A program made the position numbers and the translations under genes. Below are positions 58,019 through 64,000 of a DNA stretch of 64,000 nt, piece by piece. How positions within the stretch are numbered: the first letter of the stretch is position 1; the number at the start of each line of letters is the position of its first letter. This DNA comes from JBCBGF01 sp039193455 (lineage in GTDB: Bacteria; Pseudomonadota; Alphaproteobacteria; Rhodobacterales; Rhodobacteraceae). The stretch covers positions 26,474-90,473 of the forward strand of contig JBCCWO010000013.1 in the NCBI GenBank assembly GCA_039193455.1, in the 5' to 3' direction. The notes under the pieces are model-generated. The model did not search any database. It was not told where the DNA came from and was given only the letters and a program-made list of their open reading frames with translations.

Positions 58019-58877
58019 CCACCGCCTCCGCCCGCATCGCCCGCGCCATGTCCGCCGCCGCGTCTATCACCGCAAGGTCAAGCCCGGTCGCATAGCCCGC
58101 CGCCGCCAGATGCCGCGCCACCGCTTCGGTCGCGACATTGCCCGCCGCGCCGGGCGCATAAGGGCATCCGCCAAGCCCGCCCACCGCCGCATCGAACACC
58201 CGCAACCCGCGCTCCAGCGAGACATCGATGTTTGACAGCGCCCGACCGCTTGTGTCGTGGTAATGCCCCGCAAACTGCCCCGGCGCGCCCACCTCCAGCA
58301 CCGCACCCAGCATTGCATCAATCGTCTCGGGCCGCCCCTGCCCGATGGTGTCGCCAAGCGACACCTCGTAACAGCCCATGGCCAGCAATGCCTCCGCCAC
58401 CCGGGCCACTGCGCCCGGATCCGTGGGCCCGTCATAGGGGCAATCCGTCACGCAAGAGACATAGCCCCGCACCGGCAACGCCCGCGCTCTCGCTGCGGCC
58501 GCCACCGGAGCAAAGCGTTCCAGGCTCTCGGCAATCGAGCAGTTGATATTGGCCTGGCTGAACCCTTCCGAGGCCGAGCCAAAGATCGCGATCTCGTCGG
58601 CCCGCGCCGCGACGGCACCCTCGAACCCCCGCATATTCGGTGTGAGCGCCGCATAGGAGACCCCCGGCGTCCGCGCGATACCGTCCAGCACATCGGCGCT
58701 GTCGGCCATCTGCGGCACCCATTTCGGGCTCACGAAACTCGCCACCTCGATCCGGCGAAACCCCGCCCCTGACAGCCGATCCACCAGCGCGATCTTGGCC
58801 GCCGTCGGGATCACGCCCGCCTCGTTCTGCAACCCGTCGCGGGGGCCGACCTCAAAAATCTCGACGCGATCAGCCAC
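58011..58877 (-). CDS. liuE: Hydroxymethylglutaryl-CoA lyase
   Basis: HMG-CoA lyase cleaves HMG-CoA to acetyl-CoA and acetoacetate, the last step of leucine breakdown. The 288-residue product has FEVGPRDGLQNE, metal-binding GHYHDTSG and the catalytic-Cys loop GGCPYAPGAAGN. Start is GTG 58877, overlapping the upstream GST gene by 8 bp; the long frame to 59141 is a shadow. Confidence 0.96.
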   Translation of the reverse strand: MADRVEIFEVGPRDGLQNEAGVIPTAAKIALVDRLSGAGFRRIEVASFVSPKWVPQMADSADVLDGIARTPGVSYAALTPNMRGFEGAVAARADEIAIFGSASEGFSQANINCSIAESLERFAPVAAAARARALPVRGYVSCVTDCPYDGPTDPGAVARVAEALLAMGCYEVSLGDTIGQGRPETIDAMLGAVLEVGAPGQFAGHYHDTSGRALSNIDVSLERGLRVFDAAVGGLGGCPYAPGAAGNVATEAVARHLAAAGYATGLDLAVIDAAADMARAMRAEAVDG

Positions 58878-59523
58878 CGGGCGGCTCGTAGAAGTCTTCG
58901 CGATAGATCTGCGGCGCGCCATCGCGATTCGCCGCGCGCTGATACGCGGGCCGCGCCTCGCACCGGGCCAGCCACCCGGCCACGCGCGGCAGATCGTCGA
59001 ACCGCACAAACCGGCGTGAGAGCAACGCGCTGTAGCCCACCACGCAATCCACCGCCGAAAACCCGCCCGCCAGCAGCCAGTCATGCGCGCCAAGCCCCGC
59101 CTCGACCACGGCCAGCGCCTTTTCCAGCCGCTTCGCCTCAAGCCGCATCACCGTTTCACTGCGCATCCAGGGTTCGCGCAGGGCGATATGATGCTGGGTC
59201 AGGTTCGCCAGATGCTGGCCAATCGTCTCGCCGAAATGCAGCCATTCCAGCCAATCGACCCGCGCCGGTTCGGTGGGCGAGCGCCCGAACCGCCCCTCAC
59301 GCTCGCACAGGTATTCGGTGATCGCGCCGCTCTCAAAAATCACCCGCCCGTCGATTTCCAGGGCGGGGACGCGCCCGGCGGGCGAAAGTTGCAGGTATTC
59401 CGGCGCGCGCAGCGATTTGTCAAAGAACGACCGCTCGCGCACCTCAAACTCCAGCTCCATCTCCTCCATCAGCCACAGGATGCGGAACGAGCGGGCTTGG
59501 GGGACGTGGTGCAAACGGATCAT
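58870..59523 (-). CDS. Glutathione S-transferase family protein (copy 1)
   Basis: A 217-residue GST-fold protein with a thioredoxin-like N-terminal domain (MIRLHHVPQARSFRILWLMEEM; SPAGRVPALEIDGRVIFESGAI, with the cis-Pro and the Glu-Ser glutathione contact) and a helical C-terminal domain. Close to copy 2, encoded immediately upstream; their first 12 residues differ at two positions. Its reaction is unknown; it may isomerise or detoxify a reactive acyl intermediate. Coupled by ATGA to copy 2. Confidence 0.92.
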   Translation of the reverse strand: MIRLHHVPQARSFRILWLMEEMELEFEVRERSFFDKSLRAPEYLQLSPAGRVPALEIDGRVIFESGAITEYLCEREGRFGRSPTEPARVDWLEWLHFGETIGQHLANLTQHHIALREPWMRSETVMRLEAKRLEKALAVVEAGLGAHDWLLAGGFSAVDCVVGYSALLSRRFVRFDDLPRVAGWLARCEARPAYQRAANRDGAPQIYREDFYEPPGG

Positions 59524-60182
59524 GGGGCCACCTCTGGCACGGGATAGAAGTCGCGGTCATAGAAATCCTGCAGCCCGTCGCGCGCCCGCGCGGCGACATA
59601 GGCGGGGCGCGCTTCCAACCGGGCGCGATAGGCCGACAGCGCCGGATACCCGTCAAGGGGCACAAAGTAAGGCGCGGAAAACAGGTTGAAGCCCAGCATG
59701 ACATCCGCCGCAGAAAACCCGGTGTCCAACAGATACGCCGCGCCAACCCGGCTCTCAAGCGTGGCGAGCGTCACGGCAAGCCGCCGGGTGTTGAGCTTCG
59801 TCACCACGGGTGAGGCCTGGGCCGGGTCGCGCAGGAAGACATGGGCCATGTTCAACTGTTCGATCAGCGCGGCCTGCGTTTCGGCAAAACTCATCAGCTC
59901 CAGATATCGCGCCCGGTCCGGCGCCCCCGGCGCCCGCCCCAGCCCCGCCTCGGGCCGCGTTTCACACAGATATTCCAGGATCGCCCCGCTTTCGAACAGG
60001 GCCTGCCCGTCGATTTCCAGCGCCGGCACGCGGCCTGCGGGCGAGATCGCGCGAAACGCCTCGGACCGCAGCGACCCGTCGCGGATGCCGTACGCGGCAA
60101 TCTCGAACTCGAGCCCCATCTCGGTCAGCATCCAGAGCACCCGGAAAGAGCGTGAAAACGGGACGTGATGCAGGCGGATCAT
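59520..60182 (-). CDS. Glutathione S-transferase family protein (copy 2)
   Basis: A 220-residue GST-fold protein, start ATG 60182 (ATGA overlap with copy 3). N-terminal MIRLHHVPFSRSFRVLWMLTEM and SPAGRVPALEIDGQALFESGAI are shared with copy 1, so the two are tandem duplicates. The C-terminal domain differs more, suggesting different substrates. The extended frame to 60335 is spurious. Confidence 0.92.
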   Translation of the reverse strand: MIRLHHVPFSRSFRVLWMLTEMGLEFEIAAYGIRDGSLRSEAFRAISPAGRVPALEIDGQALFESGAILEYLCETRPEAGLGRAPGAPDRARYLELMSFAETQAALIEQLNMAHVFLRDPAQASPVVTKLNTRRLAVTLATLESRVGAAYLLDTGFSAADVMLGFNLFSAPYFVPLDGYPALSAYRARLEARPAYVAARARDGLQDFYDRDFYPVPEVAP

Positions 60183-60796
60183 GGGGCAATGATCCGGGGA
60201 TCGGGGCAGGTCTCGGCCCAGCTGGGCCGGGCCGCAACATGTGCGTACCACGCGCCAAGGGCGGGCTGCCGGTTCAGCAGCGCGCGCCCCTCGGGCGCGG
60301 CGGCGAAGGCCCCGATCATCGGGGCCAAGTGGCAATCGGCGGCGGTCATCGCATGCCCCGGCTGCAACACGGCCCCGCCCTGCGCAATCTCCTCCAACGC
60401 TGCCAGCACAGGCTCTGCTGCCAGAAGCCCCTCGGCCACCTCGCCTGGGTCCGCGGCCTCACCCATCGCAGGCCGAAACACGGCCTGGGCATAGACCTGC
60501 CGCACCAGCGGCCAATAGGCATAGGCATCGGCGATACACCCGACCTGCCGGGCCTGCGCCGCGACCATGCGGTCGGCTACCGGCGGAAACAGCCACTCCA
60601 GAATGGCCGCCGTCTCATAAAGCCGCGTCTCGCCGACCCAGAGCACGGGCACGCGGTCAAAGGGGTGATCCGTCACCGGCCCCGCGAACGGGTTGGCCTC
60701 GACCCAGTCGGCCACCTGCCCCGTTTCGGCCAGCGCAAGCCGGACCGACCAGCTGTAGATGCTGGCCGAAAACCCGATCAGGCGCAGCGGGCTCAC
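60179..60796 (-). CDS. Glutathione S-transferase family protein (copy 3, divergent)
   Basis: A 205-residue GST-like protein: MSPLRLIGFSASIYSWSVRLAL with the SIYSW catalytic region, DRVPVLWVGETRLYETAAIL for glutathione binding, and a helical C-terminal domain with MTAADCHLAPMIGAF. It is clearly more distant from copies 1 and 2. It overlaps the mccA stop by 4 bp. Confidence 0.9.
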   Translation of the reverse strand: MSPLRLIGFSASIYSWSVRLALAETGQVADWVEANPFAGPVTDHPFDRVPVLWVGETRLYETAAILEWLFPPVADRMVAAQARQVGCIADAYAYWPLVRQVYAQAVFRPAMGEAADPGEVAEGLLAAEPVLAALEEIAQGGAVLQPGHAMTAADCHLAPMIGAFAAAPEGRALLNRQPALGAWYAHVAARPSWAETCPDPRIIAP

Positions 60797-62730
60797 CCCT
60801 CTTCCAACCGGATGAGCGCGGCGCCGGCCTCGACCTGCGCACCGGCGCGAGCCAGCACCTCGGCCACCACGCCATCGCGCGCCGCGGTGAGCGCATGTTC
60901 CATCTTCATCGCCTCAAGGATCGCCAACCGGTCGCCCTTGGCCACGGCCTGACCGGGCGAGACCGAGAGCGCCTTGACCACGCCGGGCATGGGCGCTTCG
61001 ATCACGTTGCTGGCGGCTGCATCGTCCACCGCACGGTCCAGCGGATCAGGGTAGGTAAAGTGATACCCGTTCCCCCAAAAGACCGATATTTCAGACCCAT
61101 GGCGGACGATATTCGCGCGGATCGCCTCGCCATCGATGATCCAGCCCGTGTCGGTGCGCTGGATCTCATGCTGCGCCCCATCAACCGCGGTTTCAAACCG
61201 CCCCGGGCCCAGCGTGCGCACCGCAACACGCACCTCTTCCGCATCGCGCATCAACAGAACGCTCTGCGTCAGCGGCCCCCACAGAGTGAACCCCGCCAGC
61301 GGATCCGCCACACGCGCCGGCCCCAGCGCCCCGATCCCGGCAAGCGACCGCGCGCGCGTGCAGGGCACCGGTGGCTCGGACAGCGCGGCGACATCGCGGT
61401 CGATCAGCGCGGTATCGACGTCACCGGCAACGAAATCCGCCTGCCGCGCGAGCTTGCGCAGAAACCCAAGGTTGGTGACGCTGCCCGCCACCTCGGTCGC
61501 GCCCAGCGCCGTTTGCAGCCGCGCCAGGGCATGATCCCGATCCGCCCCGTGCACGATGATCTTGGCGATCATCGGATCGTACCACGGGGAAATCGTATCG
61601 CCCGCGCGCACGCCGCTGTCGGCCCGGGCACCGTCGGGAAAGGCAAGATGCGTCAGCGTGCCGGTCGCGGGCAGAAACCCTTTGGGCACATCCTCGGCAT
61701 AAAGCCGCGCCTCAAAAGCGTGGCCGGTGATCGACAGGTCGTCTTGGGCTGAGGGGAGCGCCCCGCCCGCCGCCACGCGGAGCTGCCATTCCACCAGATC
61801 AACACCTGTGATCGCCTCGGTCACCGGATGCTCGACCTGCAGGCGGGTGTTCATCTCCATGAAATAAAACCGGTCGGGGCACAGCCCCTCGGACGCGTCG
61901 ACGATGAACTCCACCGTTCCCGCGCCTTTGTAGCCGATCGCCTCTGCCGCGCGCACCGCCGCCGCGCCCATCGCGTCGCGCATCTCGGCCGTCATCCCCG
62001 GCGCGGGCGCCTCTTCGATGACCTTCTGATGGCGCCGCGGCAGCGACCAATCCCGCTCGAAGAGATGCACCGCGCGGGTGCCATCGCCAAAGATCTGCAC
62101 CTCGATATGGCGCGGTTTTTCCACGAATTTCTCAATGAGCACGGCATCGTTGCCAAAGGCCCCCAGGGCCTCGGCCTTGGCCGCCTCCAGCCCGTCGACA
62201 AAGGCCTCGGGCACGTCGACCCGGCGCATGCCCTTGCCGCCGCCGCCCGCCACGGCCTTGATCAGAACCGGATAGCCCACGCGATGCGCCTCGACCTCCA
62301 GATGCCCGGGATCCTGGTCTTCTCCATGATAGCCCGGAACCACGGGCACCCCTGCCTCGGCCATCAACCGCTTGGCCGCGTCCTTCAGCCCCATCGCCCG
62401 AATTGCGTCCGCCGACGGCCCGATAAAGGTCAGCCCCGCCGCCTCCACCGCCTCTACAAACGCTGGGTTTTCCGACAAATACCCGTATCCCGGATGGATC
62501 GCCTGCGCCCCCGACGCCTCAGCCGCCGCGATGATCTTGGCCCCATCCAGATAGCTCTGCGCGGGCGCGGGCGGCCCGATCGCCACGGCCTTATCCGCCA
62601 GCGCGACGTGGCGCGCACCCGCATCCGCCTCGGAATAGACCGCCACCGTCTCGACCCCCAGCCGCCGACACGTCTCGATGATCCGGGAGGCAATCTCACC
62701 CCGGTTGGCGATCAGGATCCGGCTAAACAT
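60793..62730 (-). CDS. mccA: Methylcrotonoyl-CoA carboxylase biotin-containing alpha subunit
   Basis: MccA (LiuD) carboxylates biotin and passes it to the beta subunit in 3-methylcrotonyl-CoA carboxylation. The 645-residue product has a biotin-carboxylase domain (IANRGEIASRI; GGGGKGMR ATP-grasp loop; MEMNTRLQVEHPVTE) and a C-terminal biotinyl domain with EAMKMEH (biotinylated K609). BirA encoded at 33649 would modify it. It follows mccB by 48 bp containing a 23-bp repeat. Confidence 0.95.
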   Translation of the reverse strand: MFSRILIANRGEIASRIIETCRRLGVETVAVYSEADAGARHVALADKAVAIGPPAPAQSYLDGAKIIAAAEASGAQAIHPGYGYLSENPAFVEAVEAAGLTFIGPSADAIRAMGLKDAAKRLMAEAGVPVVPGYHGEDQDPGHLEVEAHRVGYPVLIKAVAGGGGKGMRRVDVPEAFVDGLEAAKAEALGAFGNDAVLIEKFVEKPRHIEVQIFGDGTRAVHLFERDWSLPRRHQKVIEEAPAPGMTAEMRDAMGAAAVRAAEAIGYKGAGTVEFIVDASEGLCPDRFYFMEMNTRLQVEHPVTEAITGVDLVEWQLRVAAGGALPSAQDDLSITGHAFEARLYAEDVPKGFLPATGTLTHLAFPDGARADSGVRAGDTISPWYDPMIAKIIVHGADRDHALARLQTALGATEVAGSVTNLGFLRKLARQADFVAGDVDTALIDRDVAALSEPPVPCTRARSLAGIGALGPARVADPLAGFTLWGPLTQSVLLMRDAEEVRVAVRTLGPGRFETAVDGAQHEIQRTDTGWIIDGEAIRANIVRHGSEISVFWGNGYHFTYPDPLDRAVDDAAASNVIEAPMPGVVKALSVSPGQAVAKGDRLAILEAMKMEHALTAARDGVVAEVLARAGAQVEAGAALIRLEEG

Positions 62731-62770
62731 GCCGCGCCGCCTCCCCCTTCATCTTGGCAAAAATACTCAT
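62723..62770 (-). other. Possible 15-codon leader ORF overlapping the mccA start
   Basis: ATG 62770 to TAG 62723 encodes MSIFAKMKGEAARHV. It starts within one base of the 23-bp repeat and ends 8 nt inside mccA in another frame, so its translation could couple mccB to mccA. It is too short to call a gene without ribosome-profiling data. Confidence 0.25.
62746..62768. repeat. 23-bp intergenic repeat, copy 2
   Basis: Identical to copy 1 (31131-31153) except for one C-to-A change (22 of 23). Here it is 10 bp past the mccB stop and 15 bp before the mccA start. In both copies it lies just downstream of a minus-strand gene and in the same orientation. Confidence 0.7.
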
Positions 62771-62778
62771 ATCCGCGC

Positions 62779-64000
62779 TCACATCCGGAACACGCCGAAC
62801 CGCGTCTCCGGGATGGGGGCGTTGAGCGCCGCCGAAAGCGACAGCCCCAGCACCTCGCGCGAGCGCCGCGGATCGACGATCCCGTCATCCCAAAGCCGGG
62901 CCGAGGCGTAAAGCGGGTGCGACTGGCGTTCGAACATCTCGATGGTGGGTTGCTTGAACGCGGCCTCTTCCTCGGGCGACCATCCCGCGGCGCCCAACCC
63001 GTCGCGCTTGACGGCGGCCAGCACATTGGCGGCCTGTTCGCCCCCCATCACGGAAATCCGCGCATTGGGCCACGACCACATGAACCGCGGCTGATAGGCC
63101 CGCCCGGCCATCCCGTAATTCCCGGCCCCAAAGGACCCGCCCACAATCATCGTGATCTTCGGCACGGATGTCGTGGCCACCGCCGTCACCATCTTGGCCC
63201 CGTGCCGCGCGATCCCTTCATTCTCGTATTTCCGGCCCACCATGAAGCCGGTGATATTTTGCAGGAAGACCAGGGGGATACGCCGCTGCGAACAAAGCTC
63301 CACAAAATGTGCGCCCTTCTGCGCGCTCTCGGAAAAGAGCACGCCGTTGTTGGCCACGATCCCCACCGGGCAGCCCATCACATGGGCAAAGCCGGTCACC
63401 AGCGTCTCGCCGAACCGCGGCTTGAACTCATCAAAGCGCGAGCCGTCCACGACCCGCGCGATCACCTCGCGAATGTCATAGGGCGTGCGCAGGTCGGCAG
63501 GCACCACATCGAACAGCTCATCAGGGTCATAGGCGGGCTCCTCCGGCGCTGCCCACACCACCGTGTCGGGCTTCGTTCGGTTGAGCGACCCCACCGCCCG
63601 GCGCGCCAGCGCCAGCGCATGGGCATCGTCATCGGCCAGGTAATCCGCCACGCCGGACGCCCGCGTGTGCACATCCCCGCCGCCCAGATCCTCGGCCGTC
63701 ACAACCTCACCCGTTGCCGCCTTGACCAAAGGCGGACCGGCCAGAAAGATCGTCCCCTGCTCGCGCACGATGATCGTCACATCCGACATCGCGGGCACAT
63801 AGGCGCCCCCGGCGGTGCACGATCCCATCACCACCGCGATCTGCGGGATGCCCTGTGCGCTCATCCGCGCCTGGTTGTAGAAGATGCGGCCAAAGTGGTC
63901 GCGGTCGGGGAAGACCTCATCCTGGTTCGGCAGGTTCGCCCCACCCGAGTCCACGAGGTAGATGCATGGCAGATGGTTCTCCGCCGCGATCTCCTGCGCG
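62779..64000 (-). CDS. mccB: Methylcrotonoyl-CoA carboxylase beta subunit, partial
   Basis: MccB (LiuB) is the carboxyltransferase subunit. About 407 C-terminal residues are visible; the start lies beyond the right edge (the frame is open to 64000, reading ...HLPCIYLVDSGGANLPNQ). Diagnostic parts are GSCTAGGAYVPAMSDVTIIV, FLAGPPLVKAATGE, QNITGFMVGRKYENEGIARHGAKMV and RFMWSWPNARISVMGGEQAA. It is the most 5' gene of the operon within the window. Confidence 0.95.
   Translation of the reverse strand, partial: AQEIAAENHLPCIYLVDSGGANLPNQDEVFPDRDHFGRIFYNQARMSAQGIPQIAVVMGSCTAGGAYVPAMSDVTIIVREQGTIFLAGPPLVKAATGEVVTAEDLGGGDVHTRASGVADYLADDDAHALALARRAVGSLNRTKPDTVVWAAPEEPAYDPDELFDVVPADLRTPYDIREVIARVVDGSRFDEFKPRFGETLVTGFAHVMGCPVGIVANNGVLFSESAQKGAHFVELCSQRRIPLVFLQNITGFMVGRKYENEGIARHGAKMVTAVATTSVPKITMIVGGSFGAGNYGMAGRAYQPRFMWSWPNARISVMGGEQAANVLAAVKRDGLGAAGWSPEEEAAFKQPTIEMFERQSHPLYASARLWDDGIVDPRRSREVLGLSLSAALNAPIPETRFGVFRM

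Overview
This is a contiguous stretch of high-GC chromosome from an alphaproteobacterium, most likely a Rhodobacterales (Roseobacter-group) species. The evidence is a complex I operon padded with the small accessory ORFs typical of that order (DUF5337, DUF5333, DUF3291 and DUF2158 types), a group I BirA without a DNA-binding domain, a type III pantothenate kinase, a DUF1194 protein, and tightly overlapping ATGA/GTGA gene junctions. I see no rRNA, tRNA, insertion sequence, prophage or CRISPR array. Species-level assignment is not possible from reading alone.

Layout. (1) 1-584: C-terminal part of an unrecognised protein. (2) 579-8504, minus strand: a urease locus in the order ureD, ureA, a small membrane protein, ureB, an Ala/Lys/Pro-repeat phasin-like protein, a helical protein, a GNAT acetyltransferase, ureC, a DUF1127 micro-gene with its own terminator, a lipoprotein, a 79-aa protein, ureE, ureF, ureG. 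(3) 8670-19315, plus strand: pyrC, pyrE, replicative helicase dnaB, a DUF1194 protein, alanine racemase, an MlaE/MlaF-type ABC pair, two unknown membrane proteins, radA, a CvpA-family protein and an FkbM methyltransferase. (4) 19321-21892, minus: tatABC plus a DUF815 ATPase. (5) 22095-31124: a mosaic of regulator/target pairs (YafY/WYL regulator; LysE exporter with Lrp regulator; MBL hydrolase with HxlR regulator), an orphan ABC ATPase, an SDR protein lacking the usual YxxxK pair, a SnoaL-like protein, prfC and a DEAD-box helicase. (6) 31191-55881, minus: one roughly 25-kb collinear run, nuoABCDEFGHIJKLMN with 16 extra ORFs between nuo genes, followed by birA, coaX and rnj. (7) 56048-64000, minus: a leucine/isovalerate catabolic operon with both methylcrotonyl-CoA carboxylase subunits, three GST-like genes, HMG-CoA lyase, methylglutaconyl-CoA hydratase, a small anchored protein and two tandemly duplicated four-helix membrane proteins. 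From mccA onward, every junction overlaps.

How the parts work together. UreABC are the urease subunits and UreDEFG load its nickel. The nuo genes encode NADH:quinone oxidoreductase, with unknown secreted, lipoprotein, coiled-coil and helix-hairpin-helix proteins co-expressed. The liu/mcc genes take 3-methylcrotonyl-CoA to acetyl-CoA and acetoacetate.

Most unusual points: the number of accessory ORFs inside nuo, including a sulfotransferase and a DUF4160/DUF2442 pair; a helix-hairpin-helix domain duplicated between NuoE and its neighbour; the interrupted urease operon; a near-identical 23-bp intergenic repeat in two unrelated places; and a perfect 10-6-10 operator-like palindrome before the WYL regulator. 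All functions are assigned by reading motifs and recalling families; no database search was run.
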